The position numbers were made by a program, and so were the translations under genes. The notes under the pieces were generated by a model. That model was not told the origin of the DNA, searched no databases, and saw only the letters and a list, made by a program, of their open reading frames with translations. Of a stretch of 64,000 nt of DNA, positions 33,834-43,722 are shown one piece after another (positions within the stretch are counted from its first letter, which is position 1; the number at the start of each line of letters is the position of its first letter). The stretch is taken from assembly GCF_016598595.1 (NCBI RefSeq), contig NZ_CP066786.1, positions 395,501 to 459,500 of the forward strand, written 5' to 3'. Origin of the DNA: Martelella lutilitoris (GTDB lineage Bacteria > Pseudomonadota > Alphaproteobacteria > Rhizobiales > Rhizobiaceae).

Positions 33834-34472
33834 TCAGTCGGGCCGGGCGAAATCGCCGGATTTGTTGTCCATCACCCACAATTCGCCGGAGGAAATGTCG
33901 AACCATGCACCGCAGAGCTTCAGCTTGCCCTGTTTCTCCGCCGCGGCGACATTTGGGAAGGAACGCAGATTGGAGAGGGAGTTGCGGATCGAGATGCGTT
34001 CCAGCGCCGTTTGCCGCTCGCCGGCTGTCATGGCCGAGTTGGCATTGATCTGTTCGGCCGCAGGTTTGAGCAGCGTCGTCCACTTGCCGATGAAATCGCC
34101 GGGCGTCAGAGGCTCGGCTTCCGGAGAAAGGGCGGCGTGGATGCCGCCGCAGCGACCGTGGCCGAGCACGACGATATTTTTCACCTTCAGCCCTTCGACA
34201 GCGAATTCCAGCGCCGCCGAGGTGCCGTGATACTGGCCGTCCGGCTCATAGGGCGGCACCATATTGGCGACGTTGCGGACCACGAAAAGCTCGCCCGGGC
34301 GGGCGTTGAAGATCATTTCCGGCGCGGCGCGGCTATCGCAGCAGGCGATCACCAGCGTCTGCGGCTTCTGTCCTTCCTCGGCCAGTGTCCTGTAGCGCGC
34401 GCGCTCTTCGACATAGCGTCCTGACATGAAGCTCCTGTAGCCGTCGAGAAGGGGTTTGGGAAACGCGTCCAT
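33834..34472 (-). CDS. Beta-carbonic anhydrase
   Basis: The 212-residue enzyme hydrates CO2 to bicarbonate. Zinc ligands are visible as Cys45 in ACCDSR, His105 and Cys108 in GHGRCGG. Asp46 and Arg48 form the catalytic dyad. The segment PGELFVVRNVANMVPP and the C-terminal region GELWVMD complete the family pattern. No signal peptide is seen. It stands alone between a zincin gene and pdxY. Confidence 0.95.
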   Translation of the reverse strand: MDAFPKPLLDGYRSFMSGRYVEERARYRTLAEEGQKPQTLVIACCDSRAAPEMIFNARPGELFVVRNVANMVPPYEPDGQYHGTSAALEFAVEGLKVKNIVVLGHGRCGGIHAALSPEAEPLTPGDFIGKWTTLLKPAAEQINANSAMTAGERQTALERISIRNSLSNLRSFPNVAAAEKQGKLKLCGAWFDISSGELWVMDNKSGDFARPD

Positions 34473-34509
34473 CTGTCTTGATCCTCATGCTTTTGCGCAT
34501 CGCCGCGCA

Positions 34510-35385
34510 TCATTTTCTTCTACGGTGCCTGGCCGGATGCATCAATTGACGAAGGCCAACTTTTGCAAAAGGGGCCGTAAAACCGGACGTGTTGCGTTCA
34601 AGCTGCAGCTCGTCGGCGCCCTCGCGAACGGCGCGCGCCAGGACCTCGTAGACCGACGCCGTTGATTTCTCCAGTGCCTGTGCGGGAGAAAGTGCGGCAA
34701 GCCGTGCCGCAAGATAGAGCGCGGAGAACAGGTCGCCCAGTCCGTTGGGCGGGTTTTCCAGCCGTCCGTGCTCGGCCAGCACCGCCTGGCGGTCGTCCAC
34801 GTAAAGCGCCGCCACGCCGTCCCGGATAAAGGCATGGGCGGAGGTCACGACCACCTCGCGGGGGCCAAGCGCAAGCGCGGCATCCACCGCCGCGCTGTTG
34901 TCGTCGATCGACCGGCCAGTCAGCCAGGAGAGTTCGAACCGGTTCGGCGTGGCGATATCGGCGAGCGGCAGAAGACGGTCGCGGATGGCGGCGGCGGTTT
35001 CCTCCGGCACGTAGAGCCCCCTCTCGTCGCCGCTCACAGGATCGCAGAGATAGGTGACCCCGGGATTGTCCGCCTTGAGCCGTTCAACCAGCGCGGCGAT
35101 CGCCTCGGCCTGTCGCGGGCCGGCGATATAGCCGCTGATGATGGCGGAAATCTCGCCGCGCCAGCGGCTTGAGCCGAGCTCCGCGAGCGCCCGGGCAAAG
35201 CCGGCATCATCGAATGTCAGCCGGGTGGACGCCCCGTGGCCGGGATGATAGGGCAGGACGATGGCGGGGACGGACCAGGTTGCAAGCCCAAGCGTTTCGA
35301 GAGCGAAGACGATCGCCCGGTTGCCGACGGCGCCGCGCATGACATGGCTGGATATGGCGATGACGGCGCCGGTTTTTGCTGTCAT
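34510..35385 (-). CDS. pdxY: Pyridoxal kinase
   Basis: The 291-residue ribokinase-fold enzyme phosphorylates pyridoxal to PLP. Signs are the N-terminal ISSHVMRGAVGNRAIVFALE (PdxY/PdxK type), YLCDPVSGDERGLYVPEE, the TPNRFELSWLTG motif and a phosphate-binding PPNGLGDLFSALY. The last is unusual: most family members have GTGD here, while this protein has NGLGD. The start at 35385 follows GAGGA by seven bases; a longer frame upstream is ignored. Confidence 0.9.
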   Translation of the reverse strand: MTAKTGAVIAISSHVMRGAVGNRAIVFALETLGLATWSVPAIVLPYHPGHGASTRLTFDDAGFARALAELGSSRWRGEISAIISGYIAGPRQAEAIAALVERLKADNPGVTYLCDPVSGDERGLYVPEETAAAIRDRLLPLADIATPNRFELSWLTGRSIDDNSAAVDAALALGPREVVVTSAHAFIRDGVAALYVDDRQAVLAEHGRLENPPNGLGDLFSALYLAARLAALSPAQALEKSTASVYEVLARAVREGADELQLERNTSGFTAPFAKVGLRQLMHPARHRRRK

Positions 35386-35596
35386 TTCAAATCCTCTGTC
35401 GGGTTTGCAACCATTGCGATCAAAAAAGCGGAAATGTTTTGCCATTTGCCTCATTTACGCTCTAAATCGCCTATTGGAGGGCGCTGTCAAGCCAGTGTCA
35501 TGACGGCGACGTTAAAGGTCGAAGAGGGCCGGGACAACAAGGCGGCTTCAAATGCCGTTCCCGGCGACTGACAAACAAGAACACGCTGGAGGAAAC

Positions 35597-38500
35597 ATGG
35601 AAAACAAATCCGATCAGATGCGCAAGGGCATGATGGCCGCCGCCGAAAAGGCAGCGCTTGCGGCCGATCAGCCCTTCATCAATCCTTTTTCCATGTTCAA
35701 GCGGGCAAGCCCCGAGGACCTTGCGCGTTATGATGCGGCAATGCTGGCACAGGCGGCCGTGCACGCCGCGCGCGAGGTCGGCGCCTTCGATGGCGCAGAG
35801 GCCCGCGTCACCGTCGGTCCGGTCTCCGGCATCGCGCCTTCGGGCATCGCAACCGATGTGATCACCGTGACAGTCCGGAACATGCCCTTCATCTACGATT
35901 CGGTGATGGCCGAGATCGGCGAGTTCACCAACGATATCCTGCTTGCCGTCCATCCGATCCTGATTGCCGGATCCGGTCGTTCCGTCACCGCGTTCTCGCC
36001 GGAAATCCAGCACGCGCCCGAAGATCGCATCAGCCATGTGCAGGTGCATGTGGCCGCGCTTTCGCCGGAGACGCGCGCACGGCTGAAGGAGAGGCTCGAC
36101 TATGTGATGGCGCATGTGCGGCTTGCCGTCAACGACTGGCCGGCGATGCTCGAGAAGCTGAAGACGGCCATGGATGAGATGGACGCGCGCGCGCCGGAGG
36201 GCCTGAAAGCGGGCGCCGAGGAGGCAAAACACTTCCTGGAATGGCTGCGCGACGGCAACTTCACCTTTCTCGGCATGCGCGAATTGGCCTATATCGACGA
36301 GGGCGGCTCCGGACGGGTCGAGCATGTGGCCGGCTCCAGCATCGGCATTCTCTCCGATCCCGAGATGCGGGTCCTGCGGCGCGGGACGAACCCGGTTGTC
36401 TCCACGCCGGAGATCCTCGCCTTTCTGGAAGGCCCGGAGCTTCTTCTGGTCACCAAGGCGAATACGACCTCGATCGTCCACAGGCGCACCTATATGGACT
36501 ATATCGGCGTCAAGCGCTTCGGCGAGGATGGAAGGGTCGTGGGCGAACTGCGCATTGTCGGCCTCTTCACCTTCACCGCCTATACCCAGTCTGCCGCGCG
36601 CATTCCGCTGCTGCGCGCCAAGCTTGCCGAGGTCTCGCGTCATTTCGGCTTCGAGCCCAAGAGCCATGCCGGGCGCATGCTGCAGAATATCCTTGAATCC
36701 TATCCGCGCGACGAACTGTTCCAGGTGCCGGTGCCGCAGCTGACCGAGTTTGCCGAACAGATCATGGATGTGGCCGAGCGGCCGCGTATTCGCGTGTTGA
36801 GCCGGATCGACGGTTTTGACCGTTTCGTCTCCGTGCTCGTCTATATTCCGCGCAATCTTTATGACGCGCGCCTGAGGGAGAAGGTCGGGGAATATCTCGC
36901 CGAGGTCTATCAGGGCCATGTCTCCGCCTATTATCCCTCGTTTCCGGAAGGCCGCTCGGCCCGCGTCCAGTTCATCATCGGCCGCCACAGCGAGGAGAAG
37001 ACGCCCGAGGTGCCGCAGGTCGAATTGGAAGCGGCCGTCCGCAGGCTCGCAGCCGACTGGTCGGAGCATTTCCGTTCGCTCGCCGGCCCCGGAGCGCCCG
37101 ATTTCGATGCAAACGAGGCCTACCACGAGGCATTTTCCCCGGAGGAGGCCGTTGCCGACCTGCCGTTGATTGAAACCGCGGCCGAAAGCGGCATTCGCAT
37201 CGCCTTCTACCGCCCCGTCAATGATGACGGCGAGGAGGAGCTGCGGCTCAAGATTTTCCACGCCGGCGGTCATCTGGCCCTGTCGCGGCGCGTGCCGCTT
37301 CTGGAAAACCTCGGCTTCACCGTGATTTCCGAACGCACCTTCGACCTGACGCTGGAGCAAGGCGGCGCCGGGCCCGTCGAGGTCATTCTCCATGACATGG
37401 AGCTTCTGGTCGACGGCTCGCCGGCCTTTGACCTTGAGGCCGACGGCGACCGCCTCGAGGAGGCCTTTGCCGCCGCCTTTACCGGCAGCGTCGACAATGA
37501 CAGTTTCAACCGGCTGGTCCTGCTTGCCGGTCTCGATGCCCGCCAGGTCAACGTTCTGCGCGCCTATGCGCATTATCTGCGCCAGGCGGGCGTCAATTTC
37601 ACTGCCGACTATGTGGCCCAGTCGCTCTGCCTCTATCCGGTGATCGCGCGCGCGTTGTTCCTGATGTTCCGCACCGCTTTCGATCCCGCGCTTTCCGACG
37701 CGGACCGCGCCGAGGGGCTGAAGAGCGCGCGCGGCACCATCACCGAGGGGCTGGAAGGCGTGCCGAACCTCGACGACGACCGGATCCTCCGGCTCTTCGT
37801 CAAGCTCGTCGACGCGACACTGCGCACCAATTATTTCCAGACCGACGAGAGCGGCGCGCCGCGGCCGAACCTCGCCTTCAAGTTCGCCTCGCGCTCGCTG
37901 GCCATCTTGCCCGAGCCGCGGCCCTTCCGCGAGATATTCCTTTACGGCCCGGAGGTCGAAGGCGTTCACCTGCGGTTCGGCAAGGTGGCGCGCGGGGGGC
38001 TGCGCTGGTCGGATCGCGGACAGGACTACCGCACGGAAGTGCTCGGCCTCGTCAAGGCGCAGCAGGTCAAGAACGCCGTCATCGTGCCCGTCGGCGCCAA
38101 GGGCGGCTTCTATCCGAAGGCCCTGCCTTCCGGCGGCAGCCGCGAGGAGGTCTTCAACGCCGGGCGCGAGGCCTACAAGAGCTATATCCGCACGCTTCTG
38201 TCGATCACCGACAATATCGAGGACGGCAAGGTCATCCCGCCCGCCGATACGGTGCGCTGCGACGGCGACGATCCCTATTTTGTCGTTGCCGCCGACAAGG
38301 GCACGGCGACCTTTTCCGATACCGCGAACGCCCTGGCGCAGGAGGCCGATTTCTGGCTGGACGATGCCTTTGCTTCCGGCGGTTCGGCGGGCTATGACCA
38401 CAAGAAGATGGGCATTACCGCGCGCGGCGCCTGGGAGGCGGTGAAGCGGCATTTCCGCGAGATGAACATCGATATCCAGACGACGCCGTTCACCGTCGTC

Positions 38501-40384
38501 GGCGTCGGCGACATGTCGGGTGACGTCTTCGGCAACGGCATGCTCCTGTCGGAACAGATCCGGCTGGTGGCGGCCTTCGACCACCGCGACATCTTTATCG
38601 ATCCCGACCCCGATACGGCAAAGAGCTTTGCCGAGCGCAAGCGGCTGTTCGACCTGCCGCGCTCCAGCTGGCAGGACTACGACCGGAGCCTGATGTCGCA
38701 AGGCGGGATGATCATCTCTCGGCGTGAAAAGGCGGTGAAGCTGAGCCCTGAGGCCGCCGCGGCGATCGGTCTTGCCCAAGGGGAATATACGCCCTTCGAC
38801 ATCATGTCCGCGATCCTGAAGGCCAAGGCCGACCTGCTCTGGTTCGGCGGCATCGGCACCTATGTCAAGGCGCGCGGCGAGACCAATGCCGAGGTCGGCG
38901 ACCGCGCCAATGACCCGATCCGCATCAATGCCGAAGACCTGTGCGTTCAGGTGATCGGCGAGGGCGCCAATCTGGGCGTCACCCAGAAGGGTCGCATCGC
39001 CTTCGGGCTGAAAGGCGGTCGCTGCAATTCCGACGCGATCGACAATTCCGCCGGCGTCAACTGCTCGGACGTCGAGGTCAATATCAAGATCGCGCTGGCC
39101 TCCGCCATGCGTTCCGGCCGGCTTTCGCGTGCTGATCGCGATGTCCTGCTCTCCGAGATGACCGAGGCGGTCGCCGGCATCGTTCTGGAAAACAACTACT
39201 TGCAGACGCTCGCCATCTCGCTCAGCAATGAGGCGGGTCTTGCCAGCATGCTGTCCCTGTCGCGGATGATGGAGGTTCTGGAAAAGGACGGACATCTCGA
39301 CCGCACGGTTGAAACGCTCCCGGATGACGAGGCGCTGCGTTCGCGCCGCCAGTCCGACCGCGGATTGACACGCGCGGAAATCGGCGTGCTGCTCTCCTAC
39401 GGCAAGATCGTTCTGTTCGACCAGTTGCTGGAAAGCGACCTGCCGGACGATCCCTATATGGAGCCGCTGCTCTACGGCTATTTTCCCGAGCGCATGCGCG
39501 AGACCTTTGCCGAGGATATCGGCGGCCATCGCCTCAGGCGCGAGATCATCGCCACGCGGCTCGCCAATGATGTGATCAATCGCGGCGGGCCGGAATTCGT
39601 CATCAATGCCTGCGACATGACGGCGGCGACGCCGGCAGAGGTGGTCAAGGCGGCGATCATCGCCCGCGACGGCTTCGGCATGGAGAACCTCTGGCACGCC
39701 GTGCACGCGCTTGACGGGTCGATCGACGGCCGGACGCAGAATGCAATCTACACGCAGCTTCGCTACCTCTTCAGCATTCTGACCCACCTGCTGATCCGCA
39801 ACGGGCTTGCCGAGGGCGAAATCGCAAACGCAGTCGCGCGGCTCAAAGGCGCCTTCGGCACGTTCGAGGCGGGGATTGCCGATCTCCTGCCCGATGCGAG
39901 AGCCGAGTGGCTTGCCGGGCAGGAGGAGGGGTGGCGCAAGGCCGGGGTGCCGGACGATCTCGCCGCAAGCCTCGCCCGTCACCTCGCCATGATGTTCGTG
40001 CCGGAGGCCCTGCAGATTGCAAGACGCAGCGGCCACAGCCTGGAACGGGCGGCGGACGCCTATTTCAGCGTCACCAAGCTCTTCCATGTGTCGCCGCTCC
40101 TGAGCGTCGCCGCGCGGATGAAGCCGAGCGATTTCTACGATTCGCTTGCGCTCGCCCGCTCCATGGACCAGATTTCGGCCAGCCGGCGCGATCTCGCCGC
40201 CAACGCGCTTCTCGGCCATGGGGAGGCGGAGAACGCCGTCGTCGCCTGGCGCGAGGCGCATGCCGCGCGCGTTCAGCAGATTGCCGAGCAGCTGGAACGG
40301 CTTGCCCGCTCGGGCGACCCGTCGATTGCCAAGACCACGGTCGCCGCCGGCCTCCTGAACGACTTGGCCCGCGATCTGGGCTGA
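35597..40384 (+). CDS. gdh: NAD-specific glutamate dehydrogenase, large (about 180 kDa) type
   Basis: The 1595-residue protein is the large bacterial NAD-GDH that oxidatively deaminates L-glutamate to 2-oxoglutarate. The N-terminal third holds ACT-like regulatory segments. The central catalytic part contains FGKVARGGLRWSDRGQDYRTEVLGL-type sequence and VPVGAKGGFYPK with the catalytic Lys. The nucleotide domain has VVGVGDMSGDVFGNGML and LWFGGIGTYVKA. The length is normal for the family. GGAGG lies five bases before ATG 35597. It drains glutamate made by pathways such as DgcN/DgcA and other amino acid catabolism. A very long antisense open frame covers it and is not a gene. Confidence 0.96.
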   Translation: MENKSDQMRKGMMAAAEKAALAADQPFINPFSMFKRASPEDLARYDAAMLAQAAVHAAREVGAFDGAEARVTVGPVSGIAPSGIATDVITVTVRNMPFIYDSVMAEIGEFTNDILLAVHPILIAGSGRSVTAFSPEIQHAPEDRISHVQVHVAALSPETRARLKERLDYVMAHVRLAVNDWPAMLEKLKTAMDEMDARAPEGLKAGAEEAKHFLEWLRDGNFTFLGMRELAYIDEGGSGRVEHVAGSSIGILSDPEMRVLRRGTNPVVSTPEILAFLEGPELLLVTKANTTSIVHRRTYMDYIGVKRFGEDGRVVGELRIVGLFTFTAYTQSAARIPLLRAKLAEVSRHFGFEPKSHAGRMLQNILESYPRDELFQVPVPQLTEFAEQIMDVAERPRIRVLSRIDGFDRFVSVLVYIPRNLYDARLREKVGEYLAEVYQGHVSAYYPSFPEGRSARVQFIIGRHSEEKTPEVPQVELEAAVRRLAADWSEHFRSLAGPGAPDFDANEAYHEAFSPEEAVADLPLIETAAESGIRIAFYRPVNDDGEEELRLKIFHAGGHLALSRRVPLLENLGFTVISERTFDLTLEQGGAGPVEVILHDMELLVDGSPAFDLEADGDRLEEAFAAAFTGSVDNDSFNRLVLLAGLDARQVNVLRAYAHYLRQAGVNFTADYVAQSLCLYPVIARALFLMFRTAFDPALSDADRAEGLKSARGTITEGLEGVPNLDDDRILRLFVKLVDATLRTNYFQTDESGAPRPNLAFKFASRSLAILPEPRPFREIFLYGPEVEGVHLRFGKVARGGLRWSDRGQDYRTEVLGLVKAQQVKNAVIVPVGAKGGFYPKALPSGGSREEVFNAGREAYKSYIRTLLSITDNIEDGKVIPPADTVRCDGDDPYFVVAADKGTATFSDTANALAQEADFWLDDAFASGGSAGYDHKKMGITARGAWEAVKRHFREMNIDIQTTPFTVVGVGDMSGDVFGNGMLLSEQIRLVAAFDHRDIFIDPDPDTAKSFAERKRLFDLPRSSWQDYDRSLMSQGGMIISRREKAVKLSPEAAAAIGLAQGEYTPFDIMSAILKAKADLLWFGGIGTYVKARGETNAEVGDRANDPIRINAEDLCVQVIGEGANLGVTQKGRIAFGLKGGRCNSDAIDNSAGVNCSDVEVNIKIALASAMRSGRLSRADRDVLLSEMTEAVAGIVLENNYLQTLAISLSNEAGLASMLSLSRMMEVLEKDGHLDRTVETLPDDEALRSRRQSDRGLTRAEIGVLLSYGKIVLFDQLLESDLPDDPYMEPLLYGYFPERMRETFAEDIGGHRLRREIIATRLANDVINRGGPEFVINACDMTAATPAEVVKAAIIARDGFGMENLWHAVHALDGSIDGRTQNAIYTQLRYLFSILTHLLIRNGLAEGEIANAVARLKGAFGTFEAGIADLLPDARAEWLAGQEEGWRKAGVPDDLAASLARHLAMMFVPEALQIARRSGHSLERAADAYFSVTKLFHVSPLLSVAARMKPSDFYDSLALARSMDQISASRRDLAANALLGHGEAENAVVAWREAHAARVQQIAEQLERLARSGDPSIAKTTVAAGLLNDLARDLG

Positions 40385-40453
40385 TGCCGGTCGGGGTTTG
40401 ACAAAGCGGCCAGAAGCGGCAATCTCGATCCTGTTTAAACGGGATGGATCGCA

Positions 40454-41851
40454 TTGTCGCTTCTTGAGGAAAATGTCACGGCATCGGCCGGACGCGCTTC
40501 GACGCCGCGCTCCGGCGTTGTCGGCTGGATGCTGTTCGACTGGGCGGCGCAGCCTTTCTTCACGGTCATCATCACCTTCATCTTCGGTCCCTATTTCGTC
40601 TCCGAGCTCGGAAGCAATCCCGTTGCCGGGCAGACGGCATGGGCGCATGCGGCGACGATTGCCGGGCTCTTTGTCGCCGTCGGCGCGCCATTTGCCGGCG
40701 CGCTTTCGGATTCGGCCGGGCGCAACAAGCGTTTCATCGGAACGATGGCCGTCGTCCAGGCGGCAAGCCTCGCCCTCTTATGGTTTGCCGTGCCCGGAAC
40801 CGGCTATGTCTGGCCGGCGGCGCTGATCATCGCGGCGACGGTGATGGCCGAGCTCTCGGTGGTCTTCAACGATGCCATGCTGCCACATCTGGTCCGGCCC
40901 GCGCGGATGAACCGGGTTTCCAACGAGGCCTGGGGGCTTGGCTATCTCGGCGGCATGATCTTCCTGATTACCGTGGTGCTGTTTCTTTCCGCCGATCCCG
41001 AGAGCGGGTTGACCATGCTCGGCCTGCCGCCGCTCTTCGGGCTTGATCCAGAGACCGGTTCTGCGGCAAGGCTGACAGGTCCGCTTGCAGCCGGCTGGTA
41101 TTTCCTTTTCCTCGTGCCGTTCTTCATCTTCACGCCCGACCGCCCGCCACTGAAGCCTGCCGGACGTGCCATTGTCGACGGGGTGAAAGACCTCAAGGCG
41201 TCGCTTGTCGCGCTCAAGGGCCGACCGGTGCTGATCCGCTTTCTCGTTGCCCGCATGCTCTACATGGACGGCGTCAACGGCATTCTCATCCTCGGCGGCG
41301 CGTTCGCGGCGGGCATGTTCGGGTGGAAGACCATGGAGATCGGCATTTTCGGCATCATCCTCAATATCGCGGCGATCTTCGGCTGTTTTCTGGCCCCGCG
41401 TCTCGGGCGCGGCGTCTCGGCGGGCGGCGTGGTGCTCGTGGCGCTCCTGATGCTGGTGGCGGCGACGCTCGGCATCGTCTCGACCACGGAGGAGGCGACG
41501 CTCTTCGGATTGTTGCAATTCGGGTCGGCGACAGGGAGCGGGCTTTTCGCTGCCGGCGCGGAGAAGGCGTTTCTCGCCTACGGGCTGGTGATCGGCCTTG
41601 CCTTCGGGCCGGTGCAGGCGGGCTCGCGGGCCTTTCTGGCAACGCGTGTTTCTCCGGAAGAGGCGGGACGTTTCTTCGGCCTGTTTTCGCTGACCGGTCG
41701 GATGACGAGTTTCATGGCAACCGGCGCCTTTGCGTTGCTGACCGGCTGGACCGGCTCGCCCAATATCGGCATGGCGAGCCTGCTCGTCTTTCTCATCGCC
41801 GGCCTCGTCCTGTTCGTGCCGGCGATGGGAAGCGCCGAGCGGCGGCAATAA
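40454..41851 (+). CDS. UMF1-family MFS transporter
   Basis: The 465-residue inner-membrane protein has about 12 hydrophobic spans and the UMF1/Atg22-type opening GWMLFDWAAQPFFTVIITFIFGPYF. The cytosolic loop carries SDSAGRNKRFIG, an MFS motif-A equivalent. The substrate is unknown. The start is TTG at 40454, since the next ATG would remove the first conserved block. It lies 70 bases after gdh and may be read through from it. A double-hairpin repeat follows its stop. Confidence 0.87.
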   Translation: MSLLEENVTASAGRASTPRSGVVGWMLFDWAAQPFFTVIITFIFGPYFVSELGSNPVAGQTAWAHAATIAGLFVAVGAPFAGALSDSAGRNKRFIGTMAVVQAASLALLWFAVPGTGYVWPAALIIAATVMAELSVVFNDAMLPHLVRPARMNRVSNEAWGLGYLGGMIFLITVVLFLSADPESGLTMLGLPPLFGLDPETGSAARLTGPLAAGWYFLFLVPFFIFTPDRPPLKPAGRAIVDGVKDLKASLVALKGRPVLIRFLVARMLYMDGVNGILILGGAFAAGMFGWKTMEIGIFGIILNIAAIFGCFLAPRLGRGVSAGGVVLVALLMLVAATLGIVSTTEEATLFGLLQFGSATGSGLFAAGAEKAFLAYGLVIGLAFGPVQAGSRAFLATRVSPEEAGRFFGLFSLTGRMTSFMATGAFALLTGWTGSPNIGMASLLVFLIAGLVLFVPAMGSAERRQ

Positions 41852-41880
41852 TCGCCGCCGCATAATCACGCGTTTCTTCA

Positions 41881-41982
41881 GCATCGGCCCGAAAATCGGA
41901 ATTGATTTTCGGAAAGCACGATGTGTAGATTCAATAAGTTAGAGCGTCCTTTGTGCATCCGAATGGATGCACGGCGCTCTAG
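41881..41982. repeat. 102-bp double-hairpin intergenic repeat, copy B
   Basis: It matches copy A (12267-12368) at 97 of 102 bases. In hairpin 2 the G of one arm has become A and the pairing C of the other has become T, keeping the stem GTGCATCC-GAAT-GGATGCAC intact. It fills the space between the convergent UMF1 and purH genes, and its last bases include the purH stop codon. Confidence 0.92.
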
Positions 41983-43595
41983 TGGCGGAAGGTGCGGGTG
42001 CCGGTGAACACCATGGCCACGCCGTTCGCATTGGCCGCATCGATCACCTCCTGGTCGCGGATCGAGCCGCCGGGCTGGATCACGGCCGTCGCGCCGGCGG
42101 CAACAGCGGACAGAAGACCGTCGGCAAAGGGGAAGAAGGCTTCCGAGGCAACGGCGGAGCCGCGCGTCATCGGTTCCGGCCAGCCGGCAGCCTTCGCCGC
42201 GTCCTCGGCCTTCAGCGCGGCGATGCGGGCCGAGTCGATGCGGCTCATCTGGCCGGCGCCGATGCCCGCCGTCTGGCCGTCCCTGACGTAGACGATGGCG
42301 TTCGACTTCACATGCTTGGCAATGGCGAAGGCCATCTTCAGGTCTTCCAGTTCCCGCTCGTTCGGCGCGCGTTCCGTGACCACCTTCAGTTCGATCTCGT
42401 CGATCATCGCGGTGTCGCGGCCCTGCACCAGGAAGCCGCCGGCTACCGTCTTGAAATTGAGGCCCCTTGCGCGCGGATCGGGCAGGCCGCCGGTGGTGAG
42501 CAGGCGCAGGTTTTTCTTCGCAGCGATGATCGCCCTGGCTTCCTCGTCAGCCTCAGGCGCGATGATGACCTCGGTGAAGAGCTTGACGATTTCGCTCGCC
42601 GTCTGGCCGTCGAGGGTCTGGTTCAGCGCGACGATGCCGCCGAAGGCCGACTGGTTGTCGCAGGCGAGCGCGCGGCGATAGGCTTCCAGCAGCGTGTCCG
42701 CGCGGGCGACGCCGCAGGGATTGGCATGCTTGATGATGGCGCAGGCCGGCGAAATCTCCGGCGAGAATTCCGCGACCAGCTCGAAGGCGGCGTCGGTATC
42801 GTTGATATTGTTGTAGGAAAGCTGCTTGCCCTGGTGCTGGACCGCATTGGCAACGCCCGGCCGCTTGTCGCCGGTGACATAGAAGGCGGCGGCCTGGTGC
42901 GGGTTCTCGCCATAGCGCATTTCCTGACGCAGCGTGCCGCCGAGCGTCAGGTGACGCGGATTCTCGATGGCGAGCGCCTCGGCAAACCAGCCGGAGATCG
43001 CTGCGTCATAGGCGGCCGTACGGGCATAGGCGCGGGCGGCAAGCTGCTGACGCAGCGCATAGGGCAGGGTGCCGTTGCCGGCCTCCAGCGCCTCGGTGAT
43101 CGCGCCATAATCTTCCGGATCGGTGGCGACGGCGACATAGGCATGGTTCTTGGCCGCTGCGCGGATCATAGCCGGGCCGCCGATATCGATGTTCTCGACC
43201 GTGGTCGGATAGTCGCCGCCGGCCGCGCGGACGTCCTCGAAGGGGTAGAGGTTGATGACGGCAAGGTCGATGCCGTCAATGCCGTGCTCGCGCATGGCCG
43301 CCTGATGGTCCTCATCGTCGCGAATGGCCAGAAGCCCGCCGTGAACCTTCGGATGCAACGTCTTCACCCGTCCGTCCATGATCTCCGGAAACCCGGTGAT
43401 CGCCGAGACGTCGGTGACCTGAAGTCCCGCCTCGGCCAGCGCCTTGTGGGTGCCGCCGGTGGAAAGCAGGCGCACGCCGCGCGCGGCAAGGGCGCTGGCG
43501 AATTCGACGATGCCGCTCTTGTCGGAGACGGAAAGGAGCGCGGTTCTGATTTCAACGAGATCGGGAGCGGGAATTTTCTTCGAGGCGACGGCCAT
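41979..43595 (-). CDS. purH: Bifunctional AICAR transformylase / IMP cyclohydrolase
   Basis: The 538-residue enzyme performs the last two steps of IMP synthesis. The N-terminal IMP cyclohydrolase part (MGS-like fold) contains [15 protein letters not shown] and [22 protein letters not shown]. The transformylase part has [31 protein letters not shown] and the final [10 protein letters not shown] and [14 protein letters not shown] 43595 with AAGGA upstream gives the normal family length; 62 further upstream codons are rejected. The TAG stop lies inside the terminal bases of repeat copy B. Confidence 0.97.
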   Translation of the reverse strand: MAVASKKIPAPDLVEIRTALLSVSDKSGIVEFASALAARGVRLLSTGGTHKALAEAGLQVTDVSAITGFPEIMDGRVKTLHPKVHGGLLAIRDDEDHQAAMREHGIDGIDLAVINLYPFEDVRAAGGDYPTTVENIDIGGPAMIRAAAKNHAYVAVATDPEDYGAITEALEAGNGTLPYALRQQLAARAYARTAAYDAAISGWFAEALAIENPRHLTLGGTLRQEMRYGENPHQAAAFYVTGDKRPGVANAVQHQGKQLSYNNINDTDAAFELVAEFSPEISPACAIIKHANPCGVARADTLLEAYRRALACDNQSAFGGIVALNQTLDGQTASEIVKLFTEVIIAPEADEEARAIIAAKKNLRLLTTGGLPDPRARGLNFKTVAGGFLVQGRDTAMIDEIELKVVTERAPNERELEDLKMAFAIAKHVKSNAIVYVRDGQTAGIGAGQMSRIDSARIAALKAEDAAKAAGWPEPMTRGSAVASEAFFPFADGLLSAVAAGATAVIQPGGSIRDQEVIDAANANGVAMVFTGTRTFRH

Positions 43596-43722
43596 GACAA
43601 GGTCCTTCAGAAGGCGCCTCCAGCGGGCGGGAAACCGCGGCTGCAAGCGCAGGGCAACAACTGATCTGCAAGGTTGGTTGCGGATGGCCCGCTCTAGCAC
43701 GCCTTCGGAAAATGTGAAACCG

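Noticed and set aside
35498-40648. Antisense open frame of 1716 codons across gdh
   Set aside because: It mirrors the codon pattern of the GC-rich gdh gene, which has full family motifs on the plus strand; its translation is His/Arg/Gly-rich and matches no family.
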